Below are positions 1 to 6,820 of a stretch of 7,031 nt of DNA, one piece after another. Origin of the DNA: Thermoleophilia bacterium (GTDB lineage Bacteria; Actinomycetota; Thermoleophilia; Gaiellales; SKUG01). Position 1 is the stretch's first letter. Each line of letters starts with the position of its first letter. The notes beneath the pieces are model-generated. The model did not search any database, was not told the DNA's origin, and was given only the letters and a program-made list of their open reading frames with translations. The position numbers were made by a program, and so were the translations under genes. The stretch lies in contig JAGQUL010000049.1 in NCBI GenBank assembly GCA_020438525.1, forward strand, positions 1-7,031, read 5' to 3'.

Positions 1-1089
1 GTTGTCGAGCAGGTTGTCGAGGATCCTGCGCACGAGCTCGGCGTCGAGCACCTGCGTTCCACATCCGAGCTCGTCGGCCTCGAACGAGTGGTCGGGATGC
101 ACCCGTCGTGCACGATCGATCGACTCGCGCACGGCGGCGTCCACGTCGACCGGCTCCAGCTGTGGGGCCGGTGCCGCGTCCAGCCGCGCGAGCACGGTGA
201 GGCCGTCGGCGATCCGCACGAGCCGGGCGACGTCCCGTCCGACTGACTCGATCGCCTCGCGCTCGTCCCGGTCGAGCGACTCGCGCGCAGCAAGCCACGA
301 CGCGTTGCCCCCGAGGCTCGTGAGCGGAGTCCGCAGCTCGTGTGAGGCATCGGCGACGAAGCGTCGCTGATGTCGATCGGCATCCTCGATCGACGCGAGC
401 ATCTCGTTGATCGCGTCGGCGAACTCGCGCAGCTCCGGATCGGGGAATGCCGGCTCGACGCGCGCAGACAGGTCATGGGGCTCGTTCGCGATCGACTGCG
501 CGGTTCGCGTCATGCGCTCGACCGGGCGGAGCGTCGCTCGCGCGGCCCATGGGCCGAGCAGCAGCGCTGCGCCGATCGCGAGTCCGCCTGCCGCGACGAG
601 CACGCGCAGCAGCGTGTCGAGGAACCCGGCGAGCTCGGTCAACGGGCGCGCGACCTGGACGGTCGCACCGTCCGCCACGCGCGCCTCGGCGAGCCGGTAG
701 CGCTCGTGGTCGATCCGAACGGTGCGCAGGTGCAGCTCGCCGTCGCGCGCATCGCCGAGCCGTGGCTGGGGCAGGCCGCCGATCGCGTCGACGGCCGTGG
801 TCCGGGAGATCACCGTTCCGTCGTCTGCGATGACCTGCGCGAACAGCGCATTGCGACCGAAGAACGATCCCGGCCCGTCGCCACCGCGACGCCCGCGTCG
901 TGCGAACGGACCGTCCCGCGACGGTCCGTCGAGGTCGCCGACCAGCCGCGCGACCTCGGTACGAAGCGCGTCGTCGACGTCGTGGTAGAGCTGGTGCTGG
1001 ACCACCGCGCGCGCGACCAGTCCGAACGTCGCGGCACCGAGGGTCACCGCGAGCACGAGGGCGATCGAGAGGCGCCAGCGGAGCGTCAT
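1..1089 (-). CDS. Sensor histidine kinase, HAMP/HisKA type, 3' end cut by the window
   Basis: This is a membrane sensor kinase that should autophosphorylate on His and pass the phosphate to the response regulator encoded just upstream. The 363 codons seen here give TM1 at about residues 7-30, an extracytoplasmic sensor region at about 31-159, TM2 at about 160-182 and a HAMP linker to about 235. A HisKA motif RRFVADASHELRTPL follows, with the phospho-acceptor H250, and the start of the N box (RRILDNLLDN, 354-363) lies at the window edge. The G1/F/G2 boxes of the ATPase domain should lie beyond position 1. The ATG at 1089 is preceded by GGAG with 7-nt spacing and overlaps the regulator stop as ATGA, implying translational coupling. 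The sensor loop has an Arg/Gly/Asp-rich stretch (about 55-75) and no recognised ligand domain. The architecture resembles MprB/BaeS-like kinases; the stimulus cannot be read from the sequence. Confidence 0.95.
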   Translation of the reverse strand, partial: MTLRWRLSIALVLAVTLGAATFGLVARAVVQHQLYHDVDDALRTEVARLVGDLDGPSRDGPFARRGRRGGDGPGSFFGRNALFAQVIADDGTVISRTTAVDAIGGLPQPRLGDARDGELHLRTVRIDHERYRLAEARVADGATVQVARPLTELAGFLDTLLRVLVAAGGLAIGAALLLGPWAARATLRPVERMTRTAQSIANEPHDLSARVEPAFPDPELREFADAINEMLASIEDADRHQRRFVADASHELRTPLTSLGGNASWLAARESLDRDEREAIESVGRDVARLVRIADGLTVLARLDAAPAPQLEPVDVDAAVRESIDRARRVHPDHSFEADELGCGTQVLDAELVRRILDNLLDN

Positions 1090-1793
1090 GCGTCGTCTCC
1101 GCCCGTGCCGGGCGCGAGCAGGAAACCGTGCCCGCGCACCGTGCGGATGACGCGTGGCTCGCCGCCGGCCTCGAGCTTGCGGCGCAGGTAGCCCACGTAC
1201 ACGTCGACGAGATTCGAGCCTTCCGCGACCTCGCCGTCCCAGACCTCGTCGACAAGCTGGTCGCGGCTCAACGCCGTGCCGGGGTTTCGCATCAGGTACT
1301 CGAGCAGCCGGAACTCGCGCGGCGACAGCTCGACCTCGCGCGGACCACGCCAGCAGCGACGCGAGGCCGTGTCGAGGAGCAGGTCGCCGCGCCGCATTCG
1401 TGCGTCGTCCTGCTCGCCGGGTCCACGGCTTCGACGCAGCAGCGCATCGATGCGGGCGAGCAGCTCCTCGACGTGGAACGGCTTGGCGAGGAAGTCGTCG
1501 GCGCCGGCGCGGAAGCTGTCGACCCGACGTTCGAGGTCGCCGTGTGCGGTGAGCATCAGCACCGGCACCCAGCGCCCGGCGCGTCGCAGCTGCTCGACGG
1601 CCTCGATCCCATCGGCACCCGGCAGGCCGATGTCCATCACGACCAGCTCCGGTCGGCGATTCCGGGCGAGCTGGACGCCGTCTTCGGCCGAGGTCGCCGT
1701 GTCCACGTCGAAGCCCTCCGCCAGCAGCACGCGACGGAGCATCGATCGAATCTCGACGTCGTCGTCGACCACTAGGAGGTGGGCGCGTGCCAT
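1086..1793 (-). CDS. OmpR/PhoB-family response regulator
   Basis: This is a cytoplasmic DNA-binding response regulator of 235 aa, the usual OmpR-family length. The receiver domain (about 4-120) shows the acidic pocket D10-D12, the phospho-acceptor D54 in VVMDIGLPG, the switch T82 in MLTAHGD, and K104 in the FLAKPF motif. The winged-helix domain (about 140-230) carries ELSPREFRLLEYL, the recognition region SNLVDVYVGYLRRKLE and the wing VIRTVRGHGFLL. The ATG at 1793 places LLVVDDD at the usual distance from the N-terminus. A GTG at 1826 in the same frame would add 11 residues and overlap the upstream stop as GTGA, so it is a real alternative. Neither start has a good Shine-Dalgarno, which fits translational coupling to the upstream gene. 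It is the cognate partner of the kinase that follows. The direct repeats at 2650-2671 are a candidate site for autoregulation. Confidence 0.95.
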   Translation of the reverse strand: MARAHLLVVDDDVEIRSMLRRVLLAEGFDVDTATSAEDGVQLARNRRPELVVMDIGLPGADGIEAVEQLRRAGRWVPVLMLTAHGDLERRVDSFRAGADDFLAKPFHVEELLARIDALLRRSRGPGEQDDARMRRGDLLLDTASRRCWRGPREVELSPREFRLLEYLMRNPGTALSRDQLVDEVWDGEVAEGSNLVDVYVGYLRRKLEAGGEPRVIRTVRGHGFLLAPGTGGDDA

Positions 1794-1822
1794 CGCACCC
1801 GTGTTCCCGATCGCGGCGAAGG

Positions 1823-2578
1823 TCACTCGTCGCCGGAATGCATCACGAACACCATCTCGGCGGTGATCGTGTCGTCGCTCGAGCTGCCGCGAACCATCAC
1901 GTGGTCGCCCTTCTCGATGTCGGAGACCGTGCCTTCCTCGGCGTCACGCGGTCCGCCGTCCCCGTGGACCAGCACCTTCGTGTCGTCGGTCAGCTTCACG
2001 GTGAGCGATCCGTCGGAGTGCTCGCGATCGATCGTGAGCTCGTTGTCCGAGACCTTGGTCACCTCGCCCATGCCGCCTCCACCGCCGAAGCGGCCGCCCA
2101 TCATCCCGCGGCCACCGCGGCCGTCCTGATCGCCGTGCATGCCGTGACGCTCGCCGCCACCGTACTCGCCGTGTCCGCCCCGGCCGCCGCGCATGCCGTC
2201 GCGACCGCCCGGCATCCCGCCCGGACCCCCCTGCATGCCGCCCGGGCCGCCCTGCTGCATCTGGCCACGTGCCTGGTCGAAGCGCATGCCGCGCGGCCCG
2301 TCGCCGTCGTGCCCGCGCACCGCCATGCCCGCGAAGAACGCAAGCGCGAGCGCGGCCACGCCGATCGCCCCGTACGCAAGCGAGCGCGTGTGGAACCGTT
2401 CCTCATCGGCCGCGGCCGACGTCGCTGCGTCGCGCTCGGGCTCCGTCGCGTTCACCGGATGCGCGGTCGCCATCTCCGGGCCGTCGTCGACCGCGTCCGT
2501 CGTCACTTCCGGCTGGTCCAGCTCGGTCGTCGTCTCATCGGGCGTGTCCGGGGTTCGATCCTCGTCGGCGTCGTGCAT
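1823..2578 (-). CDS. Single-pass membrane protein with Gly/Met/His-rich linker and DUF5666-like C-terminal domain
   Basis: The function is unknown. The 251 residues fall into four parts: an acidic, Thr/Asp/Glu-rich N-terminal tail (1-66), one membrane helix (about 67-87, AIGVAALALAFFAGMAV), a low-complexity linker (about 88-170) and a small beta-rich domain (about 171-246). The linker repeats GGPGGM-like units and holds nine Met and four His. The last domain (GEVTKVSDNELTID, then KVLVHGDGG and GTVSDIEKGDHVMVRG) has the look of DUF5666/OB-like domains. The ATG at 2578 was chosen because AGGGAG lies 6 nt upstream; an earlier ATG at 2662 would add 28 Arg/His-rich residues without a good ribosome site. 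The stop overlaps a GTG in frame with the response regulator (GTGA), so the gene is probably first in the operon with the two-component pair. An accessory sensor or regulated envelope protein is an inference. Topology is probably N-terminus inside. Confidence 0.85.
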   Translation of the reverse strand: MHDADEDRTPDTPDETTTELDQPEVTTDAVDDGPEMATAHPVNATEPERDAATSAAADEERFHTRSLAYGAIGVAALALAFFAGMAVRGHDGDGPRGMRFDQARGQMQQGGPGGMQGGPGGMPGGRDGMRGGRGGHGEYGGGERHGMHGDQDGRGGRGMMGGRFGGGGGMGEVTKVSDNELTIDREHSDGSLTVKLTDDTKVLVHGDGGPRDAEEGTVSDIEKGDHVMVRGSSSDDTITAEMVFVMHSGDE

Positions 2579-2584
2579 GTCGCG

Positions 2585-2590
2585 CTCCCT
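2585..2590 (-). promoter_or_regulatory. Ribosome binding site deciding the start at 2578
   Basis: AGGGAG on the minus strand sits 6 nt before the ATG at 2578. It is the best Shine-Dalgarno match near this gene and argues against the upstream in-frame ATG at 2662. Confidence 0.7.
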
Positions 2591-2649
2591 GTCGTGCGTT
2601 CGGTCGCGGCTCCGGTGCCGCACCTCCTGCCTGATCTTCGCCCCGCCCC

Positions 2650-2671
2650 CTGAGATTTCCATGAGAACGAG
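2650..2671 (-). promoter_or_regulatory. Candidate OmpR-type operator of the two-component operon
   Basis: Two TCTCA half-sites (minus strand) lie 11 bp apart in the gap before the DUF5666-like gene, 72-93 nt upstream of its ATG. Tandem direct half-sites about one helical turn apart are the usual binding pattern of OmpR-family regulators, and one is encoded in this operon. An 8-bp palindrome gagcgctc (2669-2676) abuts the repeat. I saw no convincing -10 hexamer at a standard distance, so the promoter itself is not located. The assignment is inferred from pattern and position only. Confidence 0.35.
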
Positions 2672-2754
2672 CGCTCATGACCCGTCGGGCATCGGCGATG
2701 AACGGCATCGGCCCGAGTCCCACGCACCTGTGCGCGAATCGATCGAGGCGACGA

Positions 2755-4887
2755 TCAGACGGCAGCTGCGTGCGGCTCGATGGTCTCGAGGTTGTCGACG
2801 GTGACGCCGGAGACGATCTCGCTGTAGCTGAGCACGACGATCTTGGAGAAGTTGCGTTCGAGCAGGCTCTTCACGTGGCGGCGGATCTTCGGTGGGGTCA
2901 CGATCACGGGGTCGAGGATCTGGCCGCGGTAGCGGTTGAGTGCGTCGGCGAGGTTGTTCTGGATCGCCTGGCTGGTGTTGGGGTCGAGCATCAGCACCTG
3001 GCCGGTCTCGTTGAGCTGGATCGCGTTCTGGATCGCGCGTTCGGCGTCGGGGCTGAGCATGAATGCCTTGAGGGTGCCGTCGGGCGACTGGTAGCGCGCG
3101 CAGATCTTGCGACCCAGCGCGGTGCGTACGTGCTCGGTGAGCGCGTGCGGGTCCTTGGTGTACACCGCGTTGTCGGCGAGCGCGTTGAGGATCGTCGACA
3201 GGTCCTTGATCGGCACCTGCTCCTTCACCAGGTTCTGCAGCACCTGCCGCAGCTGACCCAGCGCCAGCATGTTCGGCACCAGCTCCTGCACCACCATCGG
3301 CGCATCCTGCCGCGCCATGTTCAGCAGCTCCGCCACTTCCTCGCGCGTCAGCAGCTCCGCAAGATGCTGCTTCACGACCTCCGCCACGTGCGTGCTCACC
3401 ACGTCCTGCGCATCGAACATCTGCAGGCCGTGCTGCTCGCCCAGCGCCGCATACTGCTCCGGGATCCACACCGCAGGCGTGCCGTAGATCGGATCGGTCG
3501 TGTGCTCCACGTCGATGCCCGGCACATCGAGGTCCTGCCCGATGCCCATCTGATGCGTCACCAGCACCTCGCCCTCGGCCACCAGGTCGCCCTTGATGCG
3601 AATCTGGTACTGGCCCGGCTGCAGGTTCGGATGCGGCCGCACGCGCACGCCCGGCGCGATCACGCCGAACTCCATCGCGATCCTGCGGCGCACGTGCTTG
3701 AGGCGTTCGAGCAGCTCGCCGCCACCGGTCTCCGGGTCCGCCAGGCGCGACAGCTCCGGGCCGACCTCGAGCGCGATCGCGTCGGTGCGCAGCATCGCCT
3801 GCGAGATCTCCTCCTGCTGGCCGCCGTCGCTCGCGAGGTCCTCGCCGCTCTCGGCGATCGCCGCTTCCTTGCTCTTCTTGGCCATCCACCACGCGGCACC
3901 GCCGAGCATGAGCGCAAGGCCCCAGATCGGGATCTTCGGCATGCCGGGGGCGAGCCCGAGGAACGCCAGGATGCCGGCGCTGATGCCCATCGCGCGGGTG
4001 TTCTGCATGAGCTGCCCGCCGATCTCCGCGCCGAGGTTGTTCGGCGATGCGCCGCGCGTGACGAGGAAGCCTGCTGCCATCGCAACGAGGAGGGACGGGA
4101 TCTGCTCGAGCAGGCCCTGGCCGATCGTGAGCACCGTGAACGTCGCCGCCGCGTCGCCGAGCGGCATGCCGCCCATCACGCCACCGATGATGAGACCGCC
4201 GATGATGTTCACCACCACGATCACCATGCCGGCGATCGCGTCGCCCTTCACGAACTTCATGGCACCGTCCATGGCGCCGAAGAACGCGCTCTCGCGCTCC
4301 AGGTCGGAGCGCTTCTCCTTCGCCTCCTCGGGCGTGATGATGCGGTTGTTCATCTCCGCATCGATCGCCATCTGCTTGCCGGGCATGGCGTCGAGGGTGA
4401 AGCGCGCCGCGACCTCCGACACGCGACCGGCGCCCTGGGCGACGATCACGAACTGCACCACCATGATGATGATGAACATCACGATGCCGATCACGGCATT
4501 GCCCGCCGCGACGAGCTCGCCGAACGTCTTCACCACGTGGCCCGCGGACTCCTTCGCATGCTCGAGGTCGCCGCCGCTCTCGTGGTAGAGCACCGAGGTG
4601 TGGCTCAGGATCAGGCGCGCCGTGGCGATCGAGATCGCGATCCGGAACAGCGTGGTCACGAGCAGCATCGCCGGGAACACGGCGAAGTCGAGCACCCGCT
4701 TGATGTACATGGCCGTGACCATGATCAGGATGCTCATGAGCAGGTTGATCGCCACGAAGAAGTCGATCATCCACGGCTTGAGCGGGATGATGATGAGCGT
4801 GAGGACCACGCAGAGGAGTCCCGCGAGCCAGATCTCTCGATACTGGCTCAGGCTCTGGATCTTGCGCAGCAGTCCGCCCTGCGTCAT
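2755..4887 (-). CDS. flhA: FlhA-like export-gate protein (FHIPEP family)
   Basis: This is an integral membrane component of the flagellar type III export gate, which uses the proton motive force and docks chaperone-substrate complexes through its cytoplasmic domain. The 710 residues match the family length. The N-terminal half has about eight membrane helices, the conserved stretch LVTTLFRIAISIATARLIL (75-94) and the cytoplasmic FHIPEP loop with AARFTLDAMPGKQMAID (160-176) and FFGAMDGAMKFVKGDAIAG (202-220). The soluble domain (about 366-700) has LLERLKHVRRRIAMEFGV, ELVPNMLALGQLRQVLQNL and ADNAVYTKDPHALTEHVR, and ends near VVLSYSEI. The ATG at 4887 has GGAGA 9 nt upstream; in-frame starts further up add only an Arg/Pro-rich tail. 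SctV of injectisomes is the alternative, since GAMDGAMKF mixes features of both; FlhA is preferred on the C-terminal domain. No other flagellar gene is in the window. Leucine codon choice changes sharply at about 3199-3650. Confidence 0.93.
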   Translation of the reverse strand: MTQGGLLRKIQSLSQYREIWLAGLLCVVLTLIIIPLKPWMIDFFVAINLLMSILIMVTAMYIKRVLDFAVFPAMLLVTTLFRIAISIATARLILSHTSVLYHESGGDLEHAKESAGHVVKTFGELVAAGNAVIGIVMFIIIMVVQFVIVAQGAGRVSEVAARFTLDAMPGKQMAIDAEMNNRIITPEEAKEKRSDLERESAFFGAMDGAMKFVKGDAIAGMVIVVVNIIGGLIIGGVMGGMPLGDAAATFTVLTIGQGLLEQIPSLLVAMAAGFLVTRGASPNNLGAEIGGQLMQNTRAMGISAGILAFLGLAPGMPKIPIWGLALMLGGAAWWMAKKSKEAAIAESGEDLASDGGQQEEISQAMLRTDAIALEVGPELSRLADPETGGGELLERLKHVRRRIAMEFGVIAPGVRVRPHPNLQPGQYQIRIKGDLVAEGEVLVTHQMGIGQDLDVPGIDVEHTTDPIYGTPAVWIPEQYAALGEQHGLQMFDAQDVVSTHVAEVVKQHLAELLTREEVAELLNMARQDAPMVVQELVPNMLALGQLRQVLQNLVKEQVPIKDLSTILNALADNAVYTKDPHALTEHVRTALGRKICARYQSPDGTLKAFMLSPDAERAIQNAIQLNETGQVLMLDPNTSQAIQNNLADALNRYRGQILDPVIVTPPKIRRHVKSLLERNFSKIVVLSYSEIVSGVTVDNLETIEPHAAAV

Positions 4888-4964
4888 CGGTGGGGGTCTC
4901 CGTGTCGTGCGATGTGGGGTGACCGAGGCGCGCACGTGGGGCATGCGCGCAGGTCTTCCCCTCC

Positions 4965-4993
4965 ACCGTACGACGGGTTCGGGATCCTGTAAA
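4965..4993 (-). promoter_or_regulatory. Candidate housekeeping-sigma promoter of flhA
   Basis: On the minus strand TTTACA (4988-4993) and TACGGT (4965-4970) are separated by exactly 17 bp, matching a sigma70-type -35/-10 pair. Transcription would start near 4958, leaving a leader of about 70 nt before the ATG at 4887. It does not look like a sigma28 (FliA) promoter, so flhA may be transcribed independently of a flagellar late-gene sigma. Single-site pattern match; no experimental support. Confidence 0.4.
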
Positions 4994-5041
4994 CGGTCCA
5001 ACGTGCTCGGTTTCGAGCGACGACGACGACCTGGTCGCCTC

Positions 5042-5062
5042 CGCGTCGGATTCGCGTCGGAT
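5042..5062 (+). repeat. Perfect 10-bp direct repeat between the transporter and flhA
   Basis: cgcgtcggat occurs at 5042-5051 and again at 5053-5062, an 11-bp period. The second copy runs into the transporter stop codon. The repeat lies about 50-70 bp upstream of the candidate flhA -35 box, so it could be an upstream operator, but chance in GC-rich DNA is possible. Confidence 0.5.
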
Positions 5063-6318
5063 CAGGCGTGGAACAGCAGCAGGAAGCCCGCGGCGATCGC
5101 GATCGACATCGCCGTCGCGGCCAGTCCCCATCCCAGAAAACCGCGGAACGTGATCGAAATTCCGTGGCGCTCGGCGACGCCCTGGGTGGCCACGTTGGCG
5201 GCAGCCGCGATGATCGTCGCATTGCCTCCGAAGCAGGCACCGAGCGAGAGCGCCCACCAGTACGAGTCGTCGTGCCCGGGGTTGAGCTGGTCGACCACCG
5301 GGATCATCGCTGCCGTGAACGGGATGTTGTCCACGACGCCCGATCCCAGGGCGCTGATCCCGAGGATGCCGAGCAGCTCCGACGTGCGATGGCCGCCCGT
5401 CACGTCGCGCGTCCACGTGGCGATGTCCTCGAGCACGCCCTGCTGCTCGAGCCCGCCCACCATCACGAACAGGCCCGCGAAGAAGAAGAGCGTGGTCCAG
5501 TCGACCGCGTCGAACGACGCCTCCATGTTCTCCGCGCCGCGCAGGAACAGCAGCAGCGCCGCGCCCGCGAGCGCGACGGTGGCCGGCTCCAGGTGCAGCG
5601 GCGCATGCAGCACGAAGCCGATCATCACCAGCCCGAGCACCGAGAGCGGCAGCCATAGTTCGCGCCCGGTCGCGAGCGTCACGTCCTCGAGCAGGTCCTC
5701 GATGATGATGTCCTCGTCGTGGTCGCGCTGGAACGATCGGCGGGCGGCCCAGTAGAGCACGGACGTGACCACGAAGAGCGTGGTGAATGCGATCGGCGCC
5801 AGATTGGTGAGGAACGAGTTGAAGCTGAGCCCGGTCGCACCGGCGATCATGATGTTCGGCGGGTCGCCGACGAGCGTCGCGGTGCCGCCGATGTTCGATG
5901 CGAGGATCATGATGATCAGCAGGGGCGCCGGCTTCATGCCGAGCCGGCTGCACGTCGCGATCACGAGCGGCGCCATCAGCAGCACCGTGGTGAGGTTGTC
6001 GAGGAACGCGCTCAGCACGGCGGTCAGCAGCGCGAGCATGAACACGACGCGCGCGGGCCTGCCCTTGCTCGCGCGCAACGCCACGATCGCCAGATACTCG
6101 AAAATCCCCGTTCGCTCGATCACCGCCACGATGATCATCATCGCCACGAGCAGGCCGAGCGTGGCGAGGTCGATCGACTCGAACGCCTGGTGCTGCTCAA
6201 GCACGCCGATCAGCACGAAGGTCGCCGCGCCGAACATCACGATCAGCGTGCGATGCAGCCACTCGGTCGCGATGAGCACGAGCGTCGCGACGAACGCGAT
6301 CGATGCAAACAGTTCCAT
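5062..6318 (-). CDS. ArsB/NhaD/SLC13-type ion transporter
   Basis: This is a polytopic inner-membrane permease of the ion transporter superfamily that includes ArsB, NhaD and SLC13/P-protein permeases. It has 418 residues and about ten to twelve hydrophobic segments. Two inverted-topology halves carry matching motifs: SAFLDNLTT (103-111) with SNIGGTATLVGDPPNIMI (141-158), and GSGVVDNIPFTA (325-336) with GACFGGNAT (360-368). The paired DN and GG motifs are the family's substrate- and cation-binding hairpin regions. An acidic cytoplasmic loop (about 199-212) joins the halves. The ATG at 6318 has GGAGG 8 nt upstream and gives a hydrophobic N-terminus; the open frame extends to 6519, but that part is Arg/His/Asp-rich and lacks a ribosome site. 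Substrate (arsenite, Na+/H+, dicarboxylate or sulfate-like anion) cannot be fixed; no arsR, arsC or arsA is visible. Regulation may involve the repeats at 6423-6441. Confidence 0.92.
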   Translation of the reverse strand: MELFASIAFVATLVLIATEWLHRTLIVMFGAATFVLIGVLEQHQAFESIDLATLGLLVAMMIIVAVIERTGIFEYLAIVALRASKGRPARVVFMLALLTAVLSAFLDNLTTVLLMAPLVIATCSRLGMKPAPLLIIMILASNIGGTATLVGDPPNIMIAGATGLSFNSFLTNLAPIAFTTLFVVTSVLYWAARRSFQRDHDEDIIIEDLLEDVTLATGRELWLPLSVLGLVMIGFVLHAPLHLEPATVALAGAALLLFLRGAENMEASFDAVDWTTLFFFAGLFVMVGGLEQQGVLEDIATWTRDVTGGHRTSELLGILGISALGSGVVDNIPFTAAMIPVVDQLNPGHDDSYWWALSLGACFGGNATIIAAAANVATQGVAERHGISITFRGFLGWGLAATAMSIAIAAGFLLLFHA

Positions 6319-6411
6319 CGAGGCAACCTCCGACCCAGGCGCCGCGCGGGCCGCAAGTGGGCTCGCCCTTCCGTGCGCCGTGTCGTCCCGGAGGCGGGAA
6401 TTGCTCGTCGG

Positions 6412-6417
6412 ATCATA
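6412..6417 (-). promoter_or_regulatory. Candidate -10 box of the transporter gene
   Basis: TATGAT on the minus strand is one mismatch from TATAAT and would start transcription near 6405, leaving a leader of about 87 nt. No good -35 hexamer lies 16-18 bp upstream; instead the gcacgtggc repeats occupy that place, as at activator-dependent promoters. Confidence 0.35.
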
Positions 6418-6422
6418 ACGAT

Positions 6423-6441
6423 GCACGTGGCCGCACGTGGC
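6423..6441 (+). repeat. Direct repeat of gcacgtggc, candidate operator
   Basis: The 9-mer gcacgtggc is present at 6423-6431 and 6433-6441, 10 bp apart and so on the same helix face. Each copy contains the palindrome cacgtg. The pair begins 5 bp upstream of the candidate -10 box TATGAT of the transporter, covering the spacer and -35 area. Binding of a transcription factor is an inference. Confidence 0.5.
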
Positions 6442-6820
6442 GTCCCGCGCCGGCTGGACTCCACGAACGATGCACTGAAGGCAGCCGTGGCCATCAACAG
6501 GGTGTTCATGGTCGGCCACGATGCTCGATCGACCGGGAGATCCCGGTCCCGCAGCGGTTCATGCGCGGCATTTTCCGGCTCTGTGCAGGCATTTCATTCC
6601 AGGTTCCTAACCTAGGTAATTGCACCGATCCGGGAATCCGGGCGTCGTCGCATAGTAGAGGCACAGGGAGGCAGCGAGGAGCTTCCCAGACAGCATCCGG
6701 CACATCAGGCTCGTCCCGCCTGGGGCACTCGTCCCGCCCACGCCGACCAAGATGCCACGTCCCGCATACCTCGCACCGCGCGGCCGGTAGTCTCGTCCCG
6801 ACTGTCCCACCGGCCGCCAC
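6442..6820. other. Stretch without a confident gene
   Basis: The only feature-like items are a 7-bp inverted repeat cgtggcc/ggccacg (6486-6492 and 6514-6520, 21-nt loop), a compact palindrome gaccggga-ga-tcccggtc (6531-6548), an AT-richer island around acctaggt near 6590-6625, and three copies of ctcgtccc. The doubtful minus-strand ORF described separately crosses most of it. I see no RNA gene. Confidence 0.5.

Noticed and set aside
370..1191. Plus-strand open frame antisense to the histidine kinase
   Set aside because: Composition is typical of an antisense shadow and the kinase on the other strand has all diagnostic motifs.
2700..2754. Terminator after flhA (cgcac/gtgcg on the minus strand)
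   Set aside because: The loop would be 2 nt and there is no U-tract.
2755..4887. Assignment as an injectisome SctV protein
   Set aside because: Some loop residues lean to SctV, but the cytoplasmic domain reads like FlhA and no other secretion gene is visible. It is kept as an alternative, not the call.
2677..4992. Long plus-strand open frame antisense to flhA
   Set aside because: The His/Arg/Asp/Glu-rich translation is what an antisense frame of hydrophobic, GC-rich coding DNA gives. No motif or ribosome site supports it.
4888..5001. N-terminal extension of FlhA (starts at 5001 or 4944)
   Set aside because: The extension is Arg/Pro-rich, contains the candidate promoter region, and family members start close to the first helix. 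The ATG at 4887 has its own GGAGA.
5002..5041. Terminator after the transporter (gctcg-gttt-cgagc)
   Set aside because: The stem is only 5 bp and no U-tract follows on the minus strand.
2675..5953. A minus-strand open frame of more than 1000 codons overlapping flhA
   Set aside because: It is rich in Arg, His, Pro and Ala with no membrane segments or family motifs, and crosses the clear flhA and transporter genes in another frame. It is a GC-rich shadow.
6319..6519. N-terminal extension of the transporter to 6519
   Set aside because: The 67 extra residues are hydrophilic and unlike the family, whereas the ATG at 6318 has a strong GGAGG and starts a membrane helix.
6607..6810. Short minus-strand frame of 67 codons
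   Set aside because: No ribosome site, no motif, and it lies in another frame across the CxxC-motif region.
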